DNA from: Anisus vortex
Lineage: Eukaryota; Mollusca; Gastropoda; Planorbidae
NCBI GenBank assembly: GCA_949126835.1
Contig: OX421506.1
Location: 13,853,284-13,917,283 of the forward strand
DNA: 64,000 nucleotides
Reading direction: 5' to 3'
Below the pieces are notes generated by a model that saw nothing but the letters and a program-made list of their open reading frames with translations, was not told where the DNA came from and searched no databases. Below are positions 33,655 through 43,369 of the stretch, piece by piece. How positions within the stretch are numbered: the first letter of the stretch is position 1; each line of letters starts with the position of its first letter. The translations under genes and the position numbers were made by a program.

Positions 33655-33944
33655 CAAAGACTATAATAAGATGGACCGCTTGCTCTATTTTTAGACCTAT
33701 ATTATGTTCTTTTTCCGTGTGCATCCAATAAAGCAGTCTTAAATTACTTCTACGCTCCTACGTTTGCCTAAATGTTTCCGCTGTATTCAACTTTCGATTT
33801 TAATTTTTCATTGAGAAAAGCATAGCTATTAAATAAAACAGAAGTGTAGGAAAAGGGGATCAGGAATTCCGAAAAGCATTCACTCGAGTCATCAAACAGC
33901 AGAAATATTATAGCAAGCGGTTCCTTCTTCTTATAGTCCTTGGT
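33655..33944. mobile_element. Palindromic MITE copy
   Basis: Left CCAAAGACTATAATAAGATGG, then GACCGCTTGCTCTATTTTTAG; right AGCGGTTCCTTCTTCTTATAG and TCCTTGG. About 290 bp. Confidence 0.85.
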
Positions 33945-34315
33945 GTAACAAATAACGCTAATAAACTGCGATCATCATGTCTCAGTCAATAAAACCGATA
34001 AGATAGTCACCGACTTTCCGTGCGGCAAAAGAAAACTTTGTTTTTCTGGTCCGTGCCACTAAAAGGTTTGAGAATCACAGTTCTAAGTGACAATATTCTA
34101 AAGGCTGTCTACATAATAGGTGGTATCATCTTTAACGTTTTTTTTTTTCTGCATTTCATCACTTTATCGGGAGTCGGGGTGTTATTGTTCCGCAAAGAGT
34201 TTGCAAAATTTTTAATAACTTTAGTTTGCAAGAAAATTATTTCATTGAAATTGAAACACCCTGCATTACATTGAAATAAATATATTTTTGGTATTTTTGT
34301 TAAAAAATAATTTAG

Positions 34316-34565
34316 GCCTGCATAAAATGGATGTTAATGGTTTATAAAATTGAAACCTGTCATGGAGACAGTGTCCCAGATTTATCGTTAGGTCAGACGC
34401 TGGTTCAATACGCTTCTTCAATACCAAATATATTTTTTAATTACTCGCTTAATACTGGAAGACGCACACGGGGAAATGCTAAAATAAAACTCATGCCTGG
34501 TTCAGGACTATTAATGGTTCTCATTGTGATGGACCAAGATAAGATAACACTGGACTTACAGAAAG
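34316..34565 (+). CDS. Probable exon, unrecognised protein
   Basis: AATAATTTAG precedes 34316 and CAGAAAG/GTAATG follows 34565; the 83 codons are open throughout. The translation (for example YKIETCHGDSVPDLSLGQTL and GNAKIKLMPGSGLLMVLIV) looks like ordinary structured protein, unlike the low-complexity frames around it. The link to the downstream membrane-protein exons is inferred from strand and spacing only. Confidence 0.5.
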
Positions 34566-37500
34566 GTAATGAGTAATAATTTTGTAAAATAGTATTTACT
34601 AAGGGGAAACTATTTATACAATACTTGTTAGTTGGCTATTTTATGAGTTACTTTTCTTAGATCACTTTAAGTAGCGGTATTTTATTGTAAGTTAACCAAA
34701 GAATTGATTTAAAATTAGTCAATTGTAAATATATATCTAAAATATAATATATATAAAAATATAATATAAATATATATCTAAAATATAATATATATAAAAA
34801 TATAATATAAATATATATCTAAAATATAATATATATAAAAATATAATATAAATATAAATATATATCTAAAATATAATATATATAAAAATATAATATAAAT
34901 ATATATCTAAAATATAATATATATAAAAATATAATATAAATATATATCTAAAATATAATTTAGGCCTACTAGAGAAACAAATAGGGAATTTACTAAATTT
35001 GAACTAAGCTATTTATGACCCCAGAATATGTTTTCAAGTATTTCTAAGTTAAGTGATTTAAATATTAGTGTAAGGCCTACACTTGTCAGTTGTGAATATT
35101 CACTAGTAATGAATCTTGCATCCATTGGAATATCTAGCTTTTGGTACTGGGGGAGCGAATTTTTAAGAAAAAGGCCCCGCTTTAAGCACTTTTTCTACAT
35201 TAACATATTTTTAGAGCTTATATCAACTTTTTTTTCCGTGCGCAACCAATAAGGCTGTCTTAGGACTAAATTACTTCTACGAGCCTCGTTGTTTCTAAAA
35301 TGTTACAGCTTTATACAACTATCTATTTTAATTTTAATTTTTCATTGAGAAAATCGAAGCGATTCCATAAAACGGAAGTGCAAAGGAAACAACGAAGCGG
35401 AAATTCGGAAAATCAGTATTTTGAGTCATCATATAGCAGAAATATAAAACAAGCGGTCCATGTATATATGGTATTTGTTTTAGTTAAGGCCTTATTATTA
35501 TTATTTTTTGTAACATTTTTAGCAATTGTATTGGTAAAACCCGCTGCCCTGCACTGTTTAGAACAGAATGTGCAAAATGTGTATCCTAGATTCTATAGAA
35601 TTAAACTTCTGATTACTTATCAGGTAAGACCAAAGACTATAATAAGATGGACCGCTTGCTTTGATATTTCTGATATTTGATAACTTGAAACACTTAGTTC
35701 GGAATTTCCGATCGCACTACGTCCTCTATACTTCCGGTTTAGTAATTCGCTATGATTTTCTAAATAAATGGAAAATGAAGATTAAAATCGAAAGTTGTGT
35801 ACAGCGGACACCTTTAATACAATCGTAGGAGCGTAGAGGTCATTCAAGACAGGCTTATTGGATTTCGCACGGAAAAAAAGGAACATATAACCTGTAAAAA
35901 CAGTGGCGTAGCTAGGGAGGGGCGGGGGGGGGACATATGTCCCCGGGCGCCTTGTTGGGGGCGCCAAAATGAGTATTAAAACTAATTATTTAATTTTATT
36001 TTGATGTAAACTAATATATCCCAAATACGTGTACAAGATTGAATTTTGGAGATCCACAAATATCTTCATTACAAACCAGTTGGCAAGCATGATTTTGGCG
36101 ACTCCATTGAGCATTAAGGGGCGCCATTCTACTCATACAACAAATGACAAATCCACAATGTAGGATTGCTGATGACGTTTTTTTTTTCAAACAAAGATCA
36201 GTTCGGGTTCAAATATTATTCTTCATATAATGAAAGTGGCATCTGGTTTTAACAATTATACAGGTTGGATCATTTCGAGTCGAATATACTTAGCATGAGT
36301 ACACTCAGCTAAACAAGATCCAGTTCTTATCACATATTTTGAAACAGTTGAAAGTATATATTTGTTTTTCTCTCGTTCAACAACTCGTTGGGGAGATTAA
36401 AAAAGAGTTGTGCATATCACAGAGAAGAGGGAGTCTGAAACACGTTGGAGTGCACGATCAGAAGCTGTTAAAGCTATTTATGAAAAACTAGATGAACTAG
36501 TAGGGCTGTTGGAAAAATTATCAGAAGAAGCATCTAGGACGCCTGACACCAGAAGTGATGCAGAAACTTTGCTGGCAGATATATTAAACTTTAACTTCCT
36601 AGTTTTGTTACATTTCTGGAACATCATACTTGGGAAAATTGATCGTGTCCAGAAACGGTTGCAGGATCCTATGAATTTCAAGGAAGCAGCAAGCATCTGA
36701 TCTTGAATCGCTGGAGCAAGAACTTGTCAACAGTCGTGATAATTTGAGCCAGGTTGCGGTAGACAATGGAAAAACAAGATGCGCGACTTTGGGAATCGAG
36801 GTTGACAGAAGGATTAGACTACATCGGAGGATGCCTGGAGAATCAACAAGAGATGCAGGACTTTCTGCAGAAGAAGAAATTGCACGTGTTGTGAACAGCG
36901 TAATTGATAGACTCAGGTGATATCAATACGGTTTTTACGTCTAAAAAAGCTAAACACCAAATTTGGATTTTCACTAGACGTCAAAATCTTCTCGCTGAGA
37001 CAAATGTCGATAAACTTCGTCAAAATTGCAAAATTTCTACAACACTGACGTCAATGGTCACGAATTGTGTACAGCAATCGGAGATTGCAAAATGCTTCTC
37101 TGTGCCCGGACTGAAATTCTACCGGAAACCTCTTTGGATCTTCTTGGTTTTGTTGTTTCATATGGAGATGACGTATTTCCGAATCTGCGCATTTCACTGC
37201 AAATACTTCTAACGATTGCTGTTTCATTTGCAAGCTGTGAGCGGTCCTTCAGCAAACTGAAGCTTATTTTGTCTTGTTTAATTCAATGGGACAAGATCGT
37301 CTGAGTCAGGGGTCGGCAACCTAGGGCACGCGTGCCAAATTTGGCAGGCAGAGCGATTTTCAATGGCACGCGAGAGACTTCCAAGGGGTGTTTTATTTAT
37401 TGATGAAAAAACAAACATTTTCCAGTTCTTAATGAGGAAAACTGACTGTTGAAGATGATGTTTCTGAATGACAGAGCGACACATTTCAGTTAGTTGAACG

Positions 37501-40500
37501 CATTTACAAGGACGGGTTAAATCAAATGGGTTAAATGGACAAACAATTAATGCAGGAAATGTTTATTTACAACTGTTTAACGTAAATCAATTGTATACCT
37601 CTAGTAATTAAATATTGTAATGAATACCATAATGCTGGATTAATTTTTTTTTTAATTAGTCAGATATATTTATGTTATAAAACATAACTTGTTTGGCATT
37701 TGGCATCGGTATTGACTCAAAATTAAAAACTTAATTTAAAATAAAGGGAGATAATTAGCCCGTTTTACTTATGCTATTATTTCTAATATTATTGTGTTTC
37801 TTATTTTTCTTTTATAATAGACTAAATGGCCAACAACTTATAACGTTATAAAGTTATAATGACCAAACTGTAAAATTTAGTTGAAAATATATAATTATTA
37901 GATCTAGATCTATATGACTAAAACATTTCATGCAAATTTTTAAACATTACATTAACTACCCAGTTTGTATGATTACTACATACAAATTCCGCTCTTTCAT
38001 AGTTATGTAGTCATCTCTTTCGGCTTTGAGCAAATTAAAGACAATCTCAGTTAAACAGAGAATAAACTATCATGAATATTATCAGTTGCTAGATCCTTAT
38101 CAGTATAACCAAATGATAATGTTTACAAAATCATTACCAAAAATGTGAAAGTTTGGTAATATTATTTTTTGGGGTATAAATGCAAATAAAAAGCTTGATA
38201 ATAACAAATGCGTTAATTATTGTTGTTAAATATAAAACGCTTGACCGTTTTTTTTTCCATAACTTTATTTTGCTTTTGGCCTTGGTCTTGCTACGGAGTT
38301 AAATTGTCTTACAAAAAAATAAAATAAGACAAGTATAATAAAGCAGGTTGACTTTTAGTCTGTTGGCTCGCTGAACGGTTTAGAAATCCTAGTTTGGCAC
38401 ACAATTAGCAAAAGGTTGCCGACCCCTGGTCTGAATAATCTTGCACTCGTTAGCACCGAAAGAGAAACACTTGAAAATATTAATTTTGACAACGTGATTG
38501 ACGAGTTTGCGACAGTCAAATTAAGGAGGATCAATTTATTGTAGACTATGTTTATTCTAGTCATGTATAATTAGTAGAATTTTTTTTTCAAATAAATTGT
38601 TTACAATCATATAGAGACTTATTAGTCTGTATTCTATTTCATTAAAATACCAGATGCGTCGAAAATGAACCATATAAACCGTAAAATTTCAAAATTTTCT
38701 TGGGGGCTCAATGAGCTCCTGACTGTCGGTCCGAGAGGGCGCAGACTTTGTGTCATGTCCCCGGGCGCAGATGACCCTAGCTACGCCACTGTCTAAAAAT
38801 AGAGCAAGCGGTGATCTTATAATAGTCTTTGGTAAGACATAATCTAAGCTCATTTCTTGGGCAAAACTTATCTACAACTTCGTCGGTTTTCTTTGTATCA
38901 AATATTAAATCAAGTTGGATTATATATTTAAATTAACAAATCAATCAATAAATTCCTAGACACCGTCGGGGTTCAGGGAACAAATCCTAGCCTTCACCAG
39001 AATTTGAACCCAGGAATAAATAAAATAGTGATGGTGGCCTACATAGCCTAAATAATTACATGTAGCCTAGGCCTATTTATTTTAACCTTTCCTGAAGTGT
39101 TCTTAAATGTGATTTTAAATAATAACATAAATGTTGTGTTCTGCATGCGTTAGGTTCTTTATGAGCCTAAATTTACATGAACATAATATTAATATATCAT
39201 TAATTGTTGACCGTCGTCTATCTCTTACATTAGGTCAACCAATATGACAAGAATACTTGGAGCACCACAAAATGTCTCTAGTCAGATCTTAGCACCGAAA
39301 CAAGAAGATGCATTTGAGGTTTTTCCTCTTCAAATTTCTATTTCCGTTAAGAATAGCTTATTTAAATAATATTTGCATAAAACCAGTAATATAGTATATA
39401 GCCAAGACACACCAAGACACACCAAGACACACCAAGACACATCAAGACACACCAAGACACACCAAGACACACCGCGCTGATTTCTTTGTTCCAAGCAAAC
39501 ACTAAAAAAAGATTTAGTCTCTTAAAAATATGATTCCCAAACAACGGCATGACTAGCAGATGGTGAAGTAATACGGGGACTTCGGGAAGTCTTGAAATCT
39601 TTTCGCTTATCACACAATGTACTCACTGCGAAAGATTTTCTCAGCATGCAAGTTTTCGAAATGCTGTCGAAATTTTAATAAGTCTTATAGTCTAGATTTC
39701 GCTGCATATGCCGCTACCTCAAATGGTATTTTTTATATAGATTTCGCTGTTCATGCCGCTCACTTACGGTGCCGCTTGATGCCGACGCCTTTCTGTATAA
39801 TTGCACCGCAACGTCCTGACTGTAGGCTACTACTTGTTCAAACCATATTTTAACCACAATTCTTTTCGAGAATGCGAGCTGCGATTAATCTCTTATGACT
39901 GTCGGTGAACGATCTCTGCAGTGTCGCAACACTGATGCAGCACAAACGGTTGGCCGTTCCTGTCCACTCTAGGATCCTGCCATGGCGGGGCAGTCAAATA
40001 ACTCGTGCCCGGTCGTCTCTTCTGCTTCCCTGCAGTTTCAAACACCGCGAATCAAGGTGGGGCCTACACCTACTAAATCTGTTCCCTGTCGGGAATTGTA
40101 TTATATCTACTAATGTTATAATTTATATGCCTTCATTGTACTAAACTTATGTACTAAGTGGCTAATAGATAGTGTTCATTGTTCATTGACAATACCCAGT
40201 TCAAAATTATTGGGCGACCGTGTAGCCTACTGTTCCCTTCTGCGGAGCCCCCACCACGGGTCAGCTCGGATTGACCGTTTTAGATCCTGCCACTCACACG
40301 TTTTCAAACCAGATTGTTTGTATCTTGACCTAGTTTTCTATTAGTACTATAAGACAGCTATCCTGCTAATGTTTAACTAATTGCCAAGTCATCAGCTGAC
40401 AATGATTATATTTCAGATAATAACGGAGGATGATCTGTATAAGGCAGACGAGCACCTGACACAGGAGATCTTATGGTATGCAGGCTGCACATTCTTGGCT

Positions 40501-41150
40501 GTTTTACTGTTCATCTTCCTGATCGCCTGTTTTGTCTTTGACCCGAGAGCCTTCGTCATAGCTTTTGGTACCGGAAGCCCATGTTGTTTGCTGAGTCCGT
40601 GCATAACTAGTTTGTACAAGTATACCGATCCTAGCAAATTAATTCAGGTCAGCCAACAAGTTATATTCAACTCTTTGTCTTCGGATTAAAATAAGCACAT
40701 AGATTTCTGGCTCTTCGATTAGTTGTAGATGCTATGTGAGTTTTTTAGTTTTATAAAAGTAATATTGTAGAGTGAGCTTACCTTTGGGCTATTCATTAGA
40801 AAAAAATCAGCATGGATGTTTCAATAGGCTAATAAGATGGATGTTTCATTAGACTAATAAGATGAAAGTTTCATTAGGCTAATACGATGGATGTTTCATT
40901 AGGCTAATAAGATGGATGTTTCATTAGGCTAATAAGATGGATGTTTCATTAGGCTAATAAGATGGATGTTCCACTAGGGCCTCACTAGGCTAATAAGATA
41001 TGACTGTTTGTTACCTTCTAGGCAGGGGCTAACAAATATGTTCCGGGGATAATAGTAGAAGATGACGGAACCATCAAGTCTTATGAACCAAGCCCAGAAG
41101 AGATTGATCACCTTTATGAACTTATTAATGAATTTATGTCGCCAACCTAA
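34316..41150 (+). CDS. Unrecognised single-pass membrane protein, multi-exon, incomplete
   Basis: The last three exons, 39234-39318, 40417-40647 and 41022-41150, join in phase (0 at both junctions) and end at TAA 41148-41150, 109 bases before AATAAA. They encode an N-terminal stretch with two N-glycosylation sequons (NMT, NVS), a transmembrane helix (ILWYAGCTFLAVLLFIFLIA and CFVF) and a cytosolic tail of about 80 residues with CC and SPC motifs, ending in an acidic YEPSPEEIDHLYELINEFM. This predicts an outside-in type I topology. An exon at 34316-34565 may belong upstream, but it leaves phase 1 while 39234 needs phase 2, so at least one exon is missing. I do not recognise the family. The intron 34566-39233 hosts the triple transposon nest. 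Confidence 0.6.
34724..34962. repeat. AT-only tandem array, about 42-bp unit
   Basis: AAATATATATCTAAAATATA plus ATATATATAAAAATATAATAT repeated about five to six times with one 6-bp insertion. Confidence 0.9.
35200..35470. mobile_element. Partial palindromic MITE
   Basis: Contains TTTTTCCGTGCGCAACCAAT, the TTTTAATTTTTCATTGAGAAA core and ends AAACAAGCGGTCCATGTATAT. The left terminus is decayed. Confidence 0.7.
36384..38544 (+). pseudogene. hAT transposase relic (ZMYM1/TTF-type), interrupted
   Basis: Fragments in shifting plus frames: ESETRWSARSEAVKAIYEKL (36427 onward), then RVVNSVIDRL near 36880, and the C-terminal dimerisation signature FASCERSFSKLKLI (about 37229-37270). After the nested insertion the tail resumes as LALVSTERETLENINFDNVI and DEFATVKLRRINLL with TAG at 38542. 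Several frameshifts and stops show it is inactive. The order and motifs match hAT transposases related to zinc finger MYM-type protein 1. Confidence 0.82.
37307..38428. mobile_element. 1.1-kb hAT-type non-autonomous element, inner layer of nest
   Basis: Ends CAGGGGTCGGCAACCT and AGGTTGCCGACCCCTG with flanks GTCTGAGT and GTCTGAAT. It breaks the transposase C-terminus between the codons around LS and NLALVS. No coding sequence inside. A longer relative in opposite orientation is at 48909-53226. Confidence 0.9.
38955..39020 (-). mobile_element. SINE fragment
   Basis: GGAACAAATCCTAGCCTTCA CCAGAATTTGAACCCAGG is the box B end of the SINE family in minus orientation. Confidence 0.6.
39234..39318 (+). 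CDS. Probable exon, extracellular stem of the membrane protein
   Basis: The acceptor CTCTTACATTAG precedes 39234 and the donor GAG/GTTTTT follows 39318. Only one of three frames is open: STNMTRILGAPQNVSSQILA, then PKQEDAFE. It exits in phase 0 and joins directly to IITEDDLYKADEHL in the next exon, continuing an acidic stretch before the membrane helix. Confidence 0.55.
39403..39474. repeat. Short tandem repeat (ACCAAGACAC)n
   Basis: Seven near-perfect 10-bp units, one with T for C. Confidence 0.95.
39617..40195 (+). mobile_element. LINE 3' end fragment
   Basis: GC-richer block with a frame reading VPVHSRILPWRGSQITRARS and CSFKHRESRWGLHLLNLFP, ending in AT-rich 3' sequence and a (TGTTCATTG)n tail at 40165-40192. 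The same tail type closes 42640-42805. The tail structure fits CR1/L2-like LINEs; the protein piece is not identified with certainty. Confidence 0.5.
40417..40647 (+). CDS. Exon with the transmembrane helix
   Basis: The acceptor TTATATTTCAG precedes 40417 and the donor CAG/GTCAGC follows 40647. The 77 codons are phase 0 at both ends. It runs from IITEDDLYKADEHLTQEILW through a roughly 22-residue hydrophobic helix to DPRAFVIAFGTGSPCCLLSP and YKYTDPSKLIQ. Confidence 0.75.
40815..40995. repeat. 25-bp minisatellite (AATAAGATGGATGTTTCATTAGGCT)
   Basis: About seven units, the first and last diverged. The array lies wholly in the last intron of the membrane-protein gene. Confidence 0.93.
41022..41150 (+). 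CDS. Terminal exon, cytosolic tail of the membrane protein
   Basis: The acceptor TTACCTTCTAG precedes 41022; a later AG (41025) would hit a stop quickly, so 41022 is preferred. It encodes AGANKYVPGIIVEDDGTIKS and YEPSPEEIDHLYELINEFMS, then PT and TAA. A 25-bp tandem array ends about 30 bases upstream, inside the intron. Confidence 0.75.
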   Translation, partial: AGANKYVPGIIVEDDGTIKSYEPSPEEIDHLYELINEFMSPT

Positions 41151-41258
41151 ATAGCTACAGACCACACGGTGGAGTGTTGATGTAACAAAAAGAAATATTT
41201 CTGTTAATAGTTCTACTTATACATACACATTAATTTCACACAAAGTCACACAATAGTT

Positions 41259-41264
41259 ATAATA
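41259..41264 (+). promoter_or_regulatory. Polyadenylation signal AATAAA
   Basis: 109 bases after the stop of the membrane-protein gene, a normal distance for a short 3' UTR. The 16-bp minisatellite begins about 90 bases later. Confidence 0.6.
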
Positions 41265-41349
41265 AAACTTTTTACTGATTACATTAAATGACTTTTTTTT
41301 TGTTCTTTTAAAACACTAATAAACCCTTAGTACATGTTTGTGAATCTAC

Positions 41350-41650
41350 AGTTTCACCAATGTACGGTTTCATGAATGTACGGTTTCATGAATGTACCGT
41401 TTCGTGATTGTACGGTTTCGATAATGTACGTTTTCACGAATGTACGGTTTCATAAATGTTCGGTTTCATGAATGTACGGTTTCACGAATGTACGGTTTCA
41501 CGAATGTACGATTTCATGAATGTACGGTTTCACGAATGTACGGTTTCACGAATGTACGATTTCATGAATGTACGGTTTCAGGAATGTACGGTTTCAGGCA
41601 TGTACGGTTTCATGAATGTACGATTTCATGAATGTACGGTTTCGAGAATG
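41350..41650. repeat. 16-bp minisatellite (TGTACGGTTTCAYGAA)
   Basis: About eighteen units with C/T variation at one position. The open frames through it are by-products. Confidence 0.95.
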
Positions 41651-41804
41651 CGTTTTTTTAATATATATATTTGCTATGGAGCACTTGTATATTGTAAACT
41701 TTAGCCATTGCAAGCAAATAAAAGATATCATAGCAAGAGCAGGCTAATTTTGAAATGGTGCTCAATGAATTACACCTTAGAATAGTGTAAAACTAATATT
41801 ATAT

Positions 41805-41885
41805 TTAACCCTTCCCGTACCGACCTACTTCTATCTATGCTGCCTTCATTTCCGCTATATGCGCGCCCGGGACTGTAAGGGTTAA
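41805..41885. mobile_element. 81-bp TTAA-flanked mini-element, copy 2
   Basis: Same as 26533-26613 with two substitutions, again precisely between two TTAA sites. Confidence 0.75.
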
Positions 41886-41889
41886 ATAT

Positions 41890-43110
41890 CAGTAGTTGAA
41901 ACGTACCAATTAAATACAATTATAATAATACGTTTAAAATTCTTATTTTTATGATAATATCTGTAGCCTATTATGCAAAATGAATGAAATTTAAAAATAA
42001 CAACACAGCACTGATTTTTAAAAAAATAGTAAAGACAATAGACGGCTAGTCAACCCTGAAGCAGAATGTTTACAACAACTATTTGATGATATAAAAGGAC
42101 CCGGGGGGGGGGGGGGGTTCGACAAGGTTGGAGTCTCCCCATTGCCTCTCCTCGTTATATAAGCTTATATATGGGGAGACTTCGAATCTATTTTGAGTCA
42201 ATCAACCGTCAATGAAACGTTTATTTGGTTTAGAGCTGCCAACAAATTTCTGTCTTTGTTACTATAAGCGTTTGATTGGTTGGTTGCGTCTGTTACGGGG
42301 GCGTGACTGTCCACAGAAATAATGAAATTATCCCATCGCTCGCCCACGGGCAGACTAGCAATAATTTATAAGCTTATACCACAGACAGACAAGTCTTACT
42401 TTTTATAACTTGGCCTAATATAGATACTTAAGATCTCATTTTGCTTAAACAATACCCTTTTTATTTTATTAAGATATAAATATAAACTATTTGTTTAGCA
42501 GAAGTGAATTTCTTTCGATGCGGATGTTTAAAAAAAATTATCTGGTGTGGTTTGTTTTTCTATAAAGTGTATTTAAAATTGATTTATCCCCCTTGAATTT
42601 TCCGTTTGAATAGTAGATAGGCCACCGTTAACTAATTTATTATTATTTTCTTTATTATTACTAATATTTGTATTACTATTATTGTTCAATATATTATTTA
42701 CTAATGCTATAATTTTCTTGTTATGTATTGACTATGCCTTAATTGTACCTACCTATGTACTATGTAGCAAATAAAATATTGTTCATTGTTGTTCATTGTT
42801 ACTCAATTAAACACAAAATGGTTGGTTAACGTCTCTTTTCTGTCCCGTGTCCCCTTCCTCTCACGAAAACTATCTTACACCAGTTCAAATATAACAAATG
42901 TATTTACTTAGTTATAAAGGAAAGTACTTGAAACATTAAACACCTTTAGGCTTTAATGGTTAGGCCTACTTGCACATTTTCGCTATAATATACATATTTG
43001 TAGTTCTAGTCTCTATTGATCAATAAACTATAAAACATAATTAGTTCGTGTGTTCAATATATTGAAAAGATGTGGTAGTAGTTGTTTAATATATTTAAAA
43101 TATTTATTAA
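41890..43110 (+). mobile_element. Gene-free stretch; LINE tail at 42640-42805
   Basis: A run of 13 G at 42104 precedes a GC-richer piece with an ATATAAGCTTATAT palindrome. At 42640-42805 an AT-rich 3' end closes with GTACTATGTAGCAAATAAAA and GTTCATTGTTGTTCATTG, like the LINE tail at 40195. No gene recognised. Confidence 0.45.
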
Positions 43111-43111
43111 G

Positions 43112-43366
43112 TTAAGAGGTTCACTGTATTAGAGTCTAAAGAGGTTCACTGTATTAGAGTCTAAAGAGGTTCACTGTATTAGAGTCTAAAGAGGTTCACT
43201 GTATTAGAGTCTAAAGAGGTTCACTGTATTAGAGTCTAAAGAGGTTCACTGTATTAGAGTCTAAAGAGGTTCACTGTATTAGAGTCTAAAGAGGTTCACT
43301 GTATTAGAGTCTAAAGAGGTTCACTGTATTAGAGTCTAAAGAGGTTCACTGTATTATAGTCTATAG
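43112..43366. repeat. 25-bp minisatellite, ten near-perfect copies
   Basis: GAGGTTCACTGTATTAGAGTC TAAA repeated with period exactly 25 (for example 43141 and 43166); nine units look identical and only the last has one change. Confidence 0.97.
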
Positions 43367-43369
43367 GTC

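Larger units (their letters stand above)
35901..38791 (+). mobile_element. 2.9-kb hAT element (ZMYM1/TTF-type transposase), middle layer of nest
   Basis: Inverted ends CAGTGGCGTAGCTAGGG and CCCTAGCTACGCCACTG, flanked by TGTAAAAA and TCTAAAAA (7 of 8). Subterminal GTCCCCGGGCGCC and ATGTCCCCGGGCGCAG also pair. It encodes the transposase relic listed next and is itself interrupted at 37307-38428. Confidence 0.88.
35631..38830. mobile_element. Palindromic MITE split by a hAT element (outer layer of a triple nest)
   Basis: Left part 35631-35900 begins CAAAGACTATAATAAGATGG; right part 38800-38830 ends CTTATAATAGTCTTTG. The flanks GTAAGAC (35624-35630) and GTAAGAC (38831-38837) are an exact 7-bp target duplication. 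Removing 35901-38791 plus one target copy restores a normal member of the family. Confidence 0.85.

Noticed and set aside
35026..35038. A 13-base micro-exon that would bridge the phase gap in the membrane-protein gene
   Set aside because: Phase arithmetic works, but such a short match with ordinary splice words can arise by chance; needs transcript data.
36410..37304. A live host gene related to ZMYM1
   Set aside because: Frameshifts, stops and the inner insertion, together with flanking inverted repeats, show a dead transposon copy.
41440..41704. Two overlapping open frames with repeated Met-Tyr-Gly-Phe words
   Set aside because: They are translations of the 16-bp minisatellite in different frames.
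43112..43366. CRISPR-like regular array
   Set aside because: Units are contiguous with no spacers and the genome is animal; it is a minisatellite.
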